Positions 48,934 to 57,987 are shown, counted from the stretch's first letter. The stretch: 64,000 nt of DNA from VRUE01 sp963824215 (GCA_963824215.1 CAWGOE010000001.1:806001-870000), one strand, 5' to 3'. The notes: generated by a model from the sequence alone, not told the origin. Made by a program: numbers and translations.

Positions 48934-50502
48934 GGTTGCGTCGACGCTTGGCTCTGGCGCAGCAGCTTCTGCCGGGGCCTGGGAGGCGACGATCGCCAGC
49001 ACCTCCGGAGCGTGCTTGGCGACGAAGCTGGGGCCGATGCCTTTGATCGCCAGGAGCGCGTCGTCGCTCGCCGGCCGGGTGGCGGCGATCGTCTCCAGGG
49101 TCGAGTTATGGGCGACGGTGAAGGCCGGTTTGCCGTCGGCGGCGCGCAAGCGCCACTCCTTCAGCTGTTCAAAGAGGGGAGCGTCGTCTGCGGAGAGGTC
49201 GACTGGAGGCGCGGCGGGTTTCTTGGCGTTGCGGGTACGACGAATCGCGATCGTCTCGGGATCGGGCAGCCAGCCCTGCGGGTCGCAGACATCGCAGCAG
49301 CGCTCGACCGGCTGACCGGCCGTGCCGTCGGAGAAGTGGTCGAGGACGCTGCGGCGCCGGCAGTGCTCGGAGTAGATGAAGTCTTTGATCGTGTGGTAAT
49401 CGCGCCAACCGCGCTCGTGGGCTATCGCTAGGTCGGGGTTGCCGGCGCGCTGTTGGTTGAAACGAACCAGGCGTCCGAGGTCGGCTTTCATCGCAAGCAG
49501 CACTGCCTTCGCCGGCAAGCCATCGCGTCCCGCTCGTCCCGCCTCCTGGTAGTAGGCCTCGAGGCTAGTTGGGATCGCCATGTGCCAGACCGAGCGCACG
49601 TTGGCTTTGTCGACACCCATACCGAAGGCATTGGTGGCGACGATGACCTCGACCTCGCCATCCATGAAGCGGGCCTGGGTATCGCTGCGGTCCTCCGACT
49701 CCATCCCCGCGTGGTAGGGAAGGGCGCGTAGACCGGCGTCGCGCAGCTCGGTGGCGATCTCGTCGGTGTCGCGGCGGGTACCGCAATAGACGATCGCGGG
49801 GCGATTGGCCGGGTCGGCGAGGCCCGCTTCCAGCAGTGCCAGCCGCCGCGCCTTGGAGCCCGTGCCTTCTAGCCGCACGACGTCGAAGGAGATGTTGGGT
49901 CGGTCGAAGCCAGAGCGAACCTGGAGCGGCTCGCGCATCTGGAAGCGGGTGGCGATCTCTCTCGCGACCATCTCGGTTGCCGTCGCCGTGCAGGCCATCA
50001 CCGTTGGCCGTCCGAGCCGCTCGGCGATCTCGGGTAGACGCAGGTAATCGGGCCGGAAGTCGTGGCCCCACTCGGAGACGCAGTGGGCCTCGTCGACGGC
50101 GAGCAGGTCGATCCGGCGCTGCTCGATCGCGCGCAAGAAGACAGTTGAGCCGAAGCGCTCTGGCGAGCAGTAGACGATCCGCGCCTCGCCTCCGCGCACC
50201 TGGTCGAGTGAGCGACGCACAGCCTCGTCGCCCATCGCCGAGGTGATCATTGCCACCGGGTGACCGCCGGCGTTCAACCGCCGCCACTGGTCGTTCATCA
50301 GCGCGATCAATGGGCTGACCACGATCGTTAGCTCCTCGGTTGCGAGCCCCGGCAGCTGGTAACAGAGGCTCTTGCCGCCACCGGTCGGCATCACGATCAG
50401 TGAGTCGCGGCCTTCAAGTGCAGCCTCCACAGCCTCCCGCTGCCCCGGCCGCCAGTGCTCGAAGCCAAGCTCAACGAGCAACTTGTCCGCTTGGGCCACC
50501 AT
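48880..50502 (-). CDS. recQ: RecQ-family ATP-dependent DNA helicase
   Basis: Starting at ATG 50502, the 540-residue protein has all RecQ parts: motif 0/I HWRPGQREAV and PTGGGKSLCYQLPG (Walker A), DEAHCVSEWGHDFRPDY (motif II and aromatic loop), ATATEMV, ATNAFGMGVDKANVRSVWH and YYQEAGRAGRDG (motifs V, VI), the zinc site (EHCRRRSVL..ERCCDVCD) and a C-terminal HRDC-like domain (FEQLKEWRL..ETIAATRPAS..IKGIGPSFVAKHA). It unwinds DNA 3' to 5' during recombination and fork repair. Upstream in-frame sequence to 50655 lacks RecQ features. Confidence 0.93.
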   Translation of the reverse strand: MVAQADKLLVELGFEHWRPGQREAVEAALEGRDSLIVMPTGGGKSLCYQLPGLATEELTIVVSPLIALMNDQWRRLNAGGHPVAMITSAMGDEAVRRSLDQVRGGEARIVYCSPERFGSTVFLRAIEQRRIDLLAVDEAHCVSEWGHDFRPDYLRLPEIAERLGRPTVMACTATATEMVAREIATRFQMREPLQVRSGFDRPNISFDVVRLEGTGSKARRLALLEAGLADPANRPAIVYCGTRRDTDEIATELRDAGLRALPYHAGMESEDRSDTQARFMDGEVEVIVATNAFGMGVDKANVRSVWHMAIPTSLEAYYQEAGRAGRDGLPAKAVLLAMKADLGRLVRFNQQRAGNPDLAIAHERGWRDYHTIKDFIYSEHCRRRSVLDHFSDGTAGQPVERCCDVCDPQGWLPDPETIAIRRTRNAKKPAAPPVDLSADDAPLFEQLKEWRLRAADGKPAFTVAHNSTLETIAATRPASDDALLAIKGIGPSFVAKHAPEVLAIVASQAPAEAAAPEPSVDATSDVVAAEVGQGDLFGQL

Positions 50503-50539
50503 CGATCCCCAGGCTATGCGCTTCTCCGGCGGGTGGCGT

Positions 50540-50599
50540 GGCAGGGGGGACCACCCCGAGGAAGCTTTAGCTACCGCAGGGGGTGGTGGGTCCCCTGCC
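50540..50599. promoter_or_regulatory. Imperfect inverted repeat upstream of recQ and 50688
   Basis: GGCAGGGG..ACCACCCC (50540-50557) faces GGGGTGGT..CCCCTGCC (50580-50599) around a 22-bp centre. The divergent location suggests an operator or repetitive palindrome rather than a terminator. Confidence 0.45.
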
Positions 50600-50687
50600 G
50601 CGACAGGACCCGCCGGCCACGTGCCCGCCGGTTTCGATCCCGCAAAAGCGGGCAATTAGGAGAGACTCTCAATCTAAAGGAGGAGTG

Positions 50688-50963
50688 ATGTCCACCCTCG
50701 CAATCGTCGCCATAGTGATCGGCGCTGTGATCGTTCTGGCGCTCGTCGTCTCGGCTATGCGTCGTGCCCGCGGTCGTCGTGAATTTGCCCAGGTGCAAAC
50801 CGAGGCGACGCACGACGATGCACGACACCATCGTGAGCGGGCGGAGAGCCGGCGCACGGAGGCCGCTATTGCCGAGGAGCGGGCCGAGCGGGCGAAAGTC
50901 GAGGCCGAACTCGACGAGGAGCGTGCCAACCAGCGCGAGCGGGAGCTCGACAGGAACAACTAG
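50688..50963 (+). CDS. Single-TM coiled-coil protein
   Basis: ATG 50688 follows a near-perfect Shine-Dalgarno (AAAGGAGGAG). The 91-residue protein has one N-terminal helix (STLAIVAIVIGAVIVLALVVSAM) and then a highly charged coiled-coil rich in Arg, Glu and Ala (RRTEAAIAEERAERAKVEAEL). The topology suggests a membrane-anchored cytoplasmic coiled coil. It is followed 11 bp later by a basic histone-like protein gene with an equally strong ribosome-binding site, so both are probably highly expressed. Confidence 0.75.
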   Translation: MSTLAIVAIVIGAVIVLALVVSAMRRARGRREFAQVQTEATHDDARHHRERAESRRTEAAIAEERAERAKVEAELDEERANQRERELDRNN

Positions 50964-50974
50964 AGGAGGAACGC

Positions 50975-51532
50975 ATGGCTCAAACCAAAACGAAAGCCTC
51001 CGCGAAACGCTCTGGGGGCTCGAAAAAACCCCAGGCGCGATCGCGGGGCTCAACCAGCAAAACCAAAACCAACAAAGCTAAAAGCAGGAAAACGAACTCG
51101 CGTAGCCGTATGAGCAAACCGGCCCCTGTCAAAGCGGCTGGGAACGCGGCCGAAGTGGCAGGAAACGCGGCCGGCAAAGCAACGAGTGCGGTCGGCAACG
51201 CCACCGGCAAAGCAACTCACGCAGTCGGCAAGGCGAAAGTCCCGCTGCTGGCAGGCGGTGCCGCGCTTGCCGGTGCTGCAGGAGGCCTCGCGCTCGGCGC
51301 ACGGCAAGCTCGTCGGGGCAACGGCCTCTCCAAGGCGATTGCACGCCGACCGCAGGTGAAGGTCAAGTCGAAGGACCTGGCGAGTGCGGCTAAGGATGTA
51401 GGTACCTTCGGCGCGCAGTTGGGCCACCTGGCGAACGAGCTGCAGCATGCTCGTGAGTCCGGCAACGGCACGCACCGCTCGCCGCTCGAGGTTGTTCTAG
51501 AGGGACTTACCGCAAGGCGCACCCGCGCCTAA
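50975..51532 (+). CDS. Lys/Ala-rich basic histone-like protein
   Basis: ATG 50975 follows AGAGGAGGAAC. The first 50 residues are almost entirely Lys, Ser, Ala, Thr and Arg, like a nucleic-acid-binding tail. Then Ala/Gly repeats (AGNAAEVAGNAAGKATSAVGNATG) lead to a hydrophobic Gly/Ala stretch (LLAGGAALAGAAGGLALGA) and a mixed C-terminal domain. The combination suggests DNA binding near the membrane or cell envelope. Co-transcribed with the preceding coiled-coil gene. No family assigned. Confidence 0.7.
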   Translation: MAQTKTKASAKRSGGSKKPQARSRGSTSKTKTNKAKSRKTNSRSRMSKPAPVKAAGNAAEVAGNAAGKATSAVGNATGKATHAVGKAKVPLLAGGAALAGAAGGLALGARQARRGNGLSKAIARRPQVKVKSKDLASAAKDVGTFGAQLGHLANELQHARESGNGTHRSPLEVVLEGLTARRTRA

Positions 51533-51586
51533 TCCGGCCCTCGGGACAGCATGGGAACGCGCCAGCGGGAGGGTGCGGTCTCCCGC

Positions 51587-52987
51587 CTAGGCGCTCGGTA
51601 GCCAGGGCTCGTACCACTGGCAGAGGCCGCGGGTCAGATCATCGGCCTGCTTTGGGCCCCAGGTGCCCGGGGCGTAGGGGTGAACCGGGCCTGGGTCTTC
51701 GAGCAGCGGCTCGACGATCCGCCAGGTCTCCTCGACCGTGTCCTGGCGGGTGAAGAGCTGGTAGTTGCCGTTGAGCGCGTCGCCCAGCAGCCGCTCGTAG
51801 GGCTCGGGGTCCTCGCCGGGGACCTTCTCGAACAGCACCTCGAGGTCGGCTGGTTCAAAGGCCTCCTCGCCGGCCCGCTTGGCGAAGAGGCGGATGCGCG
51901 ATCCGGGCTTCGGCTCGATCCGCACCGTCAGCTGGTTCGGTTCGGGCAGCTTGCCGGGACCGATGCCGAGCCGCGGTGGGCGCTTGAAGACGACGTTCAC
52001 CTCCGAGGCCTTCACCGGCATCTGCTTGCCGGCGCGGATGAAGAAGGGGATGCCGCTCCAGCGCCAGTTGTCGATCGCCAGCTCGACCGCGGCGAAGGTC
52101 TCGGTGCTCGAGTCGGGCGCGACTTCCTTGACCTCGTGGAAGCCCTCGTACTGGCCGCGCACATAGCGCTTCGGGTCGGCGGTGCGCACGGCGCGGAACA
52201 TCTCCAGCTTCTTGTCGCGGATCGAGTCGGCGTAGTTGCCGGTCGGCGGCTCCATCGCGACCAGGGCGAGGACTTGGAGGGCGTGGTTCTGGATCACATC
52301 GCGCATCGCCCCGACCGCGTCGTAGAAGCGACCGCGGTCCTCGACGCCGAAGTCCTCGGCGATCGTCACCTGTATGTGGGCGACGTGCTCGCGGTTCCAG
52401 ACCGGCTCCAGCAGCGAGTTGGCGAAGCGCAGGTAGGAGATGTCCATCACCGGCTCCTTGCCGAGGTAATGGTCGATGCGCAGGATCTGCTCCTCTTTGA
52501 GCACCCCGCAGAGCTCGGCGTTGAGGGCGCGGGCGGACCCGAGGTCGTGCCCGAACGGCTTCTCGATAACGACGCGCGCGTTCTCGGTCAGCCCCGCTTT
52601 GCCGAGACCCTCGACGACGGTGGCAAACAACACCGGTGGAATCTCCAGGTAGAAGACCGGCCGCGTTGCCCCCTCGATCACCTTGCCCAGCTGCTCGAAG
52701 GTCGCCTCGTCGGCGTAGTCCCCCTGGATGTAGGACATGCGGGCGGCGAGGCGGCCGAAGACGTCCTCATCGGGATCCTCGACAGTGGCCGCAATCGCTT
52801 CGCGGGCGTGGGCGCGAAGCTTCTCGTCGTCCCACTCGTCGATCGCGACGCCGACGATCGGGCAGTCGAGCTTGCCGCGGGCCTCCAAGCGGTAGAGCGC
52901 GTGGAAGGTCATTTTCCTCGCCAGGTCGCCGCTGATCCCGAAGATCGTCAGCACGTCGGCCGCGATGCCGTCGTTGCGCTTCGTCAT
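51587..52987 (-). CDS. zwf: Glucose-6-phosphate 1-dehydrogenase
   Basis: The 466-residue enzyme has the N-terminal coenzyme site IFGISGDLARKM (GxxGDLA), the substrate signature RIDHYLGKEPV with the catalytic His and Lys, and the VIEKPFGHDL (EKPxG) motif. It oxidises glucose-6-phosphate to 6-phosphogluconolactone and supplies NADPH. It heads the pentose-phosphate cluster but points away from gnd and pgl, with a 101-bp divergent gap. Confidence 0.96.
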   Translation of the reverse strand: MTKRNDGIAADVLTIFGISGDLARKMTFHALYRLEARGKLDCPIVGVAIDEWDDEKLRAHAREAIAATVEDPDEDVFGRLAARMSYIQGDYADEATFEQLGKVIEGATRPVFYLEIPPVLFATVVEGLGKAGLTENARVVIEKPFGHDLGSARALNAELCGVLKEEQILRIDHYLGKEPVMDISYLRFANSLLEPVWNREHVAHIQVTIAEDFGVEDRGRFYDAVGAMRDVIQNHALQVLALVAMEPPTGNYADSIRDKKLEMFRAVRTADPKRYVRGQYEGFHEVKEVAPDSSTETFAAVELAIDNWRWSGIPFFIRAGKQMPVKASEVNVVFKRPPRLGIGPGKLPEPNQLTVRIEPKPGSRIRLFAKRAGEEAFEPADLEVLFEKVPGEDPEPYERLLGDALNGNYQLFTRQDTVEETWRIVEPLLEDPGPVHPYAPGTWGPKQADDLTRGLCQWYEPWLPSA

Positions 52988-53088
52988 CGGCGCCAGGCTA
53001 TCCGAGTCGCCAGGCGGCGGCCCCGACTGCGTCGGCGTAGGGTTCTCCGCGTGGAACGCGAACCGACCGGCATGGGAGGGAGCTGCTG

Positions 53089-54105
53089 ATGGAGCTGGGA
53101 ATCGTCGGACTCGGCAGGATGGGGGCGAACATGGCGCGCCGCCTGATGCGCGACGGCCACCGTATTGTCGCCTTTGACGTCAACCCCAACGCGGTCTCCG
53201 CGCTGGCCGGCGAGGGGGCGGACGCCGCGTCCTCCTTGCAGGACTTGGCCGCGAAGCTGAGCGCGCCGCGGGCGGTCTGGGTGATGGTCCCCTCGGGAGA
53301 GATCACCGAGAAGACTGTCGAGGATGTTGCCGCGGTGTTGGAGCCGGACGACGCGATCGTCGACGGTGGCAACTCCTACTACCGCGACGACATCCGCCGC
53401 GCCGAGAAGCTGCGCGAAGCGGGGATCGACTTCGTCGATTGTGGCACCAGCGGCGGGGTTTTTGGCCTCGAGCGGGGCTACTGCCTGATGATCGGTGGCC
53501 CGGACGGCGCGGTGCAGCGGCTCGATCCGATCTTCGCCAGCCTCGCCCCGGGAGTCGAATCGGCCGAGCGCACTCCCGGCCGCGAGGGCGAGCCCTCGCC
53601 CTCGGAGAACGGCTACCTGCACTGCGGGCCGAACGGCGCCGGGCACTTCGTGAAGATGGTCCACAACGGGATCGAGTACGGGATCATGGCCGCCTACGCC
53701 GAGGGTCTCAACATCCTCAAGAACGCCAACGCCGGCAAGGTCGAGCGTGAAGCCGACGCCGAGACCGCGCCGTTGGATCAGCCCGAGTACTACCAGTACG
53801 ACCTCGATCTGCCCGAGGTCGCCGAGGTCTGGCGCCGCGGCAGCGTGGTCGGCTCCTGGCTGCTCGACCTGACCGCGGCGGCGATGCAGGAATCCCCCGA
53901 TCTCTCCGACTTCGCCGGCCGCGTCTCGGACTCCGGCGAGGGCCGCTGGACCTCGATCGCGGCGATCGACGAGGGGGTGCCGGCGCCAGTGCTGACCACG
54001 GCGCTGTACGAGCGCTTCTACTCGCGCGGGCTTGACGACTTCGGCGACAAAGTTCTGTCGGCGATGCGCAAACAGTTCGGTGGCCACGACGAGAAGGCTT
54101 CGTAG
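53089..54105 (+). CDS. gnd: 6-phosphogluconate dehydrogenase, decarboxylating (short form)
   Basis: A 338-residue enzyme, shorter than the about 470-residue E. coli type and typical of the GndA/YqeC-like class. NAD(P)-binding GIVGLGRMGANMARRL, WVMVPSG, DGGNSYYRDD, the substrate motif DCGTSGGVFGLERGY and the catalytic HFVKMVHNGIEYGIM are all present. It converts 6-phosphogluconate to ribulose-5-phosphate and CO2. pgl follows after 24 bp on the same strand. Confidence 0.95.
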   Translation: MELGIVGLGRMGANMARRLMRDGHRIVAFDVNPNAVSALAGEGADAASSLQDLAAKLSAPRAVWVMVPSGEITEKTVEDVAAVLEPDDAIVDGGNSYYRDDIRRAEKLREAGIDFVDCGTSGGVFGLERGYCLMIGGPDGAVQRLDPIFASLAPGVESAERTPGREGEPSPSENGYLHCGPNGAGHFVKMVHNGIEYGIMAAYAEGLNILKNANAGKVEREADAETAPLDQPEYYQYDLDLPEVAEVWRRGSVVGSWLLDLTAAAMQESPDLSDFAGRVSDSGEGRWTSIAAIDEGVPAPVLTTALYERFYSRGLDDFGDKVLSAMRKQFGGHDEKAS

Positions 54106-54129
54106 CGAGGGACTGGGTAGGGGACCCCG

Positions 54130-54804
54130 ATGCCAATCGAGACCAAGATCCTCGCCGACGATAGGGCGGCCTCGCGCTGCGCGGCAGAAGTCGTTGCGGC
54201 GGCTGGGCGCGAGGCGGTAGAGGCGAGGGGCGAGTTCAACCTCGCCCTCAGCGGCGGCAAGACCCCCTGGGCGATGATCGGTCAGCTCGGCGAAATGGAG
54301 GGGATGCCCTGGGAGCAGGCGCACATCTACCAAGTCGACGAGCGCGTCGCCCCACCCGGAGACGAGGCGCGCAACCTCACCCACCTGGTGCAGATGCTCT
54401 CACTCGACCATCAGGCCGCGCTGCGACCGATGCCGGTGACGAGCCGCGATCTCGAACTCTCCGCCGCTGAGTACGAAGTGCACGTTCCGGAGCGTCTCGA
54501 TCTCGTCCACCTCGGCCTCGGCCCTGACGGTCACACCGCCTCCCTGGTGCCCGGCGACTCGGTGCTCGAAGTCGAGGATCGCCGCGTCGCGATGACCGAC
54601 GACGCCTATCAGGGCCACCGCCGCATGACCCTTACCTACCCGGCGCTGCGCGCAGCTCGTCAGATTCTCTGGCTGACCTTAGGTGAGGGCGGGCGGGAGC
54701 CGCTGGCCAAGCTGCTCGCCGGCGACACCTCGATCCCCGCCGGCCGGGTCGAGAACGACAACATGATCCTCGTAGCCGACGAGGCGGCTGGGGGCCCGGT
54801 CTAG
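54130..54804 (+). CDS. pgl: 6-phosphogluconolactonase
   Basis: A 224-residue DevB-type lactonase of the NagB fold: FNLALSGGKTPWAMI (phosphate loop), IYQVDERVAPPGDEARN and LVHLGLGPDGHTASLVPG carry the family signatures. It hydrolyses the lactone produced by Zwf. Its stop overlaps the stop of the convergent nucleotidyltransferase gene by four bases. Confidence 0.95.
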   Translation: MPIETKILADDRAASRCAAEVVAAAGREAVEARGEFNLALSGGKTPWAMIGQLGEMEGMPWEQAHIYQVDERVAPPGDEARNLTHLVQMLSLDHQAALRPMPVTSRDLELSAAEYEVHVPERLDLVHLGLGPDGHTASLVPGDSVLEVEDRRVAMTDDAYQGHRRMTLTYPALRAARQILWLTLGEGGREPLAKLLAGDTSIPAGRVENDNMILVADEAAGGPV

Positions 54805-55397
54805 GTTTCGTCGCTCGGGAGCCCCGCTTTCAGCTCAGCCAAACGCTGGAGACGAGGGTCGCTCTCGCCGACCATTCGCTCGAGCCACTGTTCGATCTCG
54901 GCCGTGTCGAGCTCGTCGGTGGCGACCAGCATCTGCTCGATATCCAACCAGTCCTTGCGCCGATCGAACATCGCCTTGCAGACGGTCAGATGCTCGGGCG
55001 AGAGGATAGGAATCGTGGTTCCGGCGAACGGGACGCGTCGTGCCTGCACCCGCATTTTCTCGTGAATCGGGTCGTAAGCAAAGAAAAGATCGACGGCGTT
55101 GTCTCCCCACCAGAGCCGGCACTGGCCATCCCTTTCGAGCTGTGCGGCATCGAGGTCGTCGATTGCAACCCCCAGCGGGCCTAGCGCGTCGCTCACTTCT
55201 CGCCACTGCTCGGTGGGGACGAAGACATTGAGATCGATGTCGATGGTCGCCCGCGGGGTGGCGTAGTAGGCGAGGGCAAGGGCGCCGCCAATCGCGTGCG
55301 GGATCTTCGCTTCTAGAAGAGCCTCGTGGATTGCGATGACTTTGTCCGGAAGGGGCGGCGCTTCGCTGAGCTCAGCTTTCGATCGGGGTTCAACCAC
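54801..55397 (-). CDS. Nucleotidyltransferase-fold protein, AbiEii-like
   Basis: A 198-residue protein with the nucleotidyltransferase core AIGGALALAYYATPRATIDIDLNVFV (GG then TxDIDL metal-binding acids) and WGDNAVDLFFAYDPIHE as the third acidic strand. This is the minimal AbiEii/MNT-like fold used by several toxin-antitoxin and abortive-infection systems. Its start overlaps the end of the preceding gene on the same strand by eight bases. Toxin function is inference; it might instead modify a small molecule. Confidence 0.72.
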   Translation of the reverse strand: MVEPRSKAELSEAPPLPDKVIAIHEALLEAKIPHAIGGALALAYYATPRATIDIDLNVFVPTEQWREVSDALGPLGVAIDDLDAAQLERDGQCRLWWGDNAVDLFFAYDPIHEKMRVQARRVPFAGTTIPILSPEHLTVCKAMFDRRKDWLDIEQMLVATDELDTAEIEQWLERMVGESDPRLQRLAELKAGLPSDET

Positions 55398-55890
55398 GGG
55401 TGGAGTCCAGTCTCGGGAACTTCAGCGGTTTCCCTTTGCGGCCGCCGTGGGGAAGCGCGTCGGCAAGCAGCAGCAAATCGACCAGGGCCTTGCCGCGCTC
55501 ATCCGGCCTTGCCGCCATCCATTCGGCGACCGCGTGCTCTGCCTCGTTGAGAGAAGTGGAATTGCGGCCCTTGCCATCGTCGTCACGCAGCAGATCGAGC
55601 AGCATGTGGCGCAGGGTGGGGTGGGGGACGCGACCCTTCCCCAGCTCCGCGATCAGCTCACGAGCAGCCCGGTCGACCGGTGAATACGCAACTGGGGCAC
55701 CCGCTTTCCTCGCTGCTCGACGCAGATCCGTGACGTTGAGGGGTTTCGCGGCTCTTTTGCGTGCCTTCTCAACTACAGCGTCATCCAGCTCGCGAAACGA
55801 GGCAAGCGTGCGGCTACGAGGTCCCTTCGGCGTATTGGTCGATTCCCGAATCTCGAATCTGCCCGGCTTCGTTGAGATCACGAATGCCAT
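55390..55890 (-). CDS. Partner protein of the nucleotidyltransferase (candidate antitoxin)
   Basis: The 166-residue basic protein begins MAFVISTKPGRFEIRESTN, then RTLASFRELDDAVVEKARKRA and a possible HTH (VTDLRRAARKAGAPVAYSPVDRAARELI), followed by helical segments. A DNA-binding, antitoxin-like role fits the position upstream of the nucleotidyltransferase gene with overlap. I do not recognise the family. The pair lies inside the pentose-phosphate cluster without visible integration signals. Confidence 0.6.
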   Translation of the reverse strand: MAFVISTKPGRFEIRESTNTPKGPRSRTLASFRELDDAVVEKARKRAAKPLNVTDLRRAARKAGAPVAYSPVDRAARELIAELGKGRVPHPTLRHMLLDLLRDDDGKGRNSTSLNEAEHAVAEWMAARPDERGKALVDLLLLADALPHGGRKGKPLKFPRLDSTRG

Positions 55891-55934
55891 AGTGGGTAAA
55901 TAGTACCACTAATCTCACCAACCGTGATCCGCGC

Positions 55935-57296
55935 TCAGACCTCGCCCAGCGAGACCGCGTGGTTGGCGACGATGCGCCCGTCGGGGTCCCACTTGCGCTT
56001 GACCTCGCCTAGCCGGTCGCAGACGTCCGGGGGCAGAATCGCGTCGACGTCGCAGGGGCCCTCGACGAAGTTGTAGTAGCCGCCGTCGGCCGCCCAGGGG
56101 CTCATCGTCCCCTCGATCTCCTTCAGGTAAGCGCGAATCGCCTCAGCCGGCTCCGCGTTCGTCGTGCCGACGCTGAACATGACGAAGTCGGCGTCGACGT
56201 GCGAGAGGGCGCCGCCGCTCTCGGCCGGCCGCCCCAGGGCACCGCCGAGGTGGCGAAGCTCGCTGAGCAGCAGCGGCGAGCTCGAGTCCGATCCGGCGAC
56301 CGAGACGAACGCCTCGATCGCCTCGTCGGAGAGCTCGCGGATCGTCATCCCTTCGCCGATCGCCGGCACCGGGGGCTCCGGGTCCATGTGGATCCTCGTC
56401 AAGCCGGCAGTCGGCATCCACTCGAAGGTGTCCATGATCGTCTCGCCAATCTCGCGCAGCGGCGCGATCGTCGCTTCGCCCTCGGCCTGGCTGCCGATGC
56501 AGGCGGCGTCGATCGTCAGCAGCGGCGTGCCGCGCAGCGGCTCGGGCACGTCTGGGATCGGCGGCGGGGTGAGGAAGCGGACGACCGAGCTGACCTCCTC
56601 GGGGAGCCCGGCGGCCCAGTCGCGGTAGGTGCGCACGGCCGCGGCGCCGACCTCGGCGGGGAAGAGGAGCGCACCAGCGTAGACCTCGGCGATCGGCAGC
56701 AGTTCCAGCTGCATGGCGGTGACCACCGCGTAGCCGCCACCTCCTCCGCGCAGGGCCCAGAAGAGGTCCGCGTCGTTGTCGGCATCGACGGTGTGAGGCT
56801 CGCCCTCCGCGTCGACCAGCTCGATCGCGGCCACCCGGTTGCAGGCGAAGCCGTAGCGCCGCCCGAGCCAGCTGAGGCCGCCACCAAGCGTGAAGCCGGT
56901 GATGCCGACGTTTGGCGAGGAGCCGGGGAGGAAGCAGAGGCCGTGCTCGCCGGCCGCCGCGCCCAGCTCGGCGCCCCAGACGCCCGCCTCGACCCGCGCC
57001 GTGCGAGCGCCGGCATCCACTTCGACTCCCCGCATCCGCTCGGTCTTGAGCAGGACGGTGCCCTCCAGCGGCGCCAGCGGCCCGGCGCCGTGGCCGGTCC
57101 CCTGGGCGGCGACCCTGAGTCCGTTCTCGGCGGCGAAGCGCACCGTCGCCGCGATGTCCTCGGCACCCTCGGCGAAGACGACAGCGTCGGGCCGCTGGTC
57201 GGCGGTGAGGTTCCAGGCGGCGCGCGCCTCGTCCCAATTGGAGTCCTCGGGGGTGGCGATCTGGCCGGCGATGTCCAGCCCGGTGAAGTCAGTCAT
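55935..57296 (-). CDS. BBE-type FAD-dependent oxidoreductase
   Basis: A 453-residue PCMH/VAO flavoprotein: RVAAQGTGHGAG contains the His usually linked to FAD, then VGITGFTLGGGLSWLGRRYG and DLFWALRGGGGGYAVVTAM. The Cys needed for a second covalent bond is replaced by Ser (LPGSSPNVG), so FAD is probably held by the His alone. The C-terminus YYNFVEGP..RLGEVKRKWDPDGRI is the BBE (berberine-bridge-like) signature. It oxidises an alcohol or sugar of unknown identity. Co-directional with rpiA upstream (27 bp). Confidence 0.9.
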   Translation of the reverse strand: MTDFTGLDIAGQIATPEDSNWDEARAAWNLTADQRPDAVVFAEGAEDIAATVRFAAENGLRVAAQGTGHGAGPLAPLEGTVLLKTERMRGVEVDAGARTARVEAGVWGAELGAAAGEHGLCFLPGSSPNVGITGFTLGGGLSWLGRRYGFACNRVAAIELVDAEGEPHTVDADNDADLFWALRGGGGGYAVVTAMQLELLPIAEVYAGALLFPAEVGAAAVRTYRDWAAGLPEEVSSVVRFLTPPPIPDVPEPLRGTPLLTIDAACIGSQAEGEATIAPLREIGETIMDTFEWMPTAGLTRIHMDPEPPVPAIGEGMTIRELSDEAIEAFVSVAGSDSSSPLLLSELRHLGGALGRPAESGGALSHVDADFVMFSVGTTNAEPAEAIRAYLKEIEGTMSPWAADGGYYNFVEGPCDVDAILPPDVCDRLGEVKRKWDPDGRIVANHAVSLGEV

Positions 57297-57323
57297 GTTG
57301 CCTCCTCGCAGAGTCGTGAAGGG

Positions 57324-57971
57324 CTAATTCAGCTGCAAGCGTTCGACTGAGTCGCCCGCCCCGATCAGCACGTCGCTCACCATAGCCGGGGGAAAGAGGC
57401 CATGCGAGGAGACGCCGGGGTTGGCGTCGAGCCTCGCGGCGAGGGTCGCGGGGTCGGCGATCTCGCCGCGGTAATCAGCGATCACACCGCCGTCGGGGCT
57501 GCGGGGAACGTCGCGCAGCTCGACCTCGGGCCCGAGCCGGGCCAGGGTCGAGCGCAGGCCGAAGGCCAGCAGCTCGAGCGGTACGGGCGGGCTGAGCGAA
57601 TCGACCGGCTTGCTCGAATCGGCGATCACGACGAAGCGCTCGGCGGCCGCGGCGACGATCTTCTCGCGCTGGTGGGCGGCACCGCCGCCCTTGATCAGCC
57701 AGCCGTCCGGAGTTACCTGATCGGTGCCGTCGATCGCGATCTCGAGCCGCTCCAGCTCGCTGAACTCCTCGACCGGGATGCCCAGCCCGCGCGCCTGTTC
57801 CTCGGTGGCGACAGAGGTCGCGACGCAGCGGATGCCGTTCAAGCCGCGGCGGGCGATCGCCGGCAGCAGAAGGGCCACCGTCGACCCCGTTCCGAGCCCC
57901 ACGGTCATCCCGTCCTCGACCAACTCCGCCGCAGCTTCAGCAGCAATGCGCTTCTCCTCGTCAGCCCCCAT
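57324..57971 (-). CDS. rpiA: Ribose-5-phosphate isomerase A
   Basis: A 215-residue RpiA from ATG 57971: MTVGLGTGSTVALLLPAI (phosphate loop), IAIDGTDQVTPDGWLIKGGGAAHQREKIVA (catalytic Asp and Glu, KGGGAA substrate loop) and FVVIADSSKPVD. It interconverts ribulose-5-phosphate and ribose-5-phosphate. The longer frame upstream crosses the 52-bp dyad and is not used. It is divergent from the FHA gene. Confidence 0.94.
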   Translation of the reverse strand: MGADEEKRIAAEAAAELVEDGMTVGLGTGSTVALLLPAIARRGLNGIRCVATSVATEEQARGLGIPVEEFSELERLEIAIDGTDQVTPDGWLIKGGGAAHQREKIVAAAAERFVVIADSSKPVDSLSPPVPLELLAFGLRSTLARLGPEVELRDVPRSPDGGVIADYRGEIADPATLAARLDANPGVSSHGLFPPAMVSDVLIGAGDSVERLQLN

Positions 57972-57987
57972 CGGCGCGCACTCTAGG

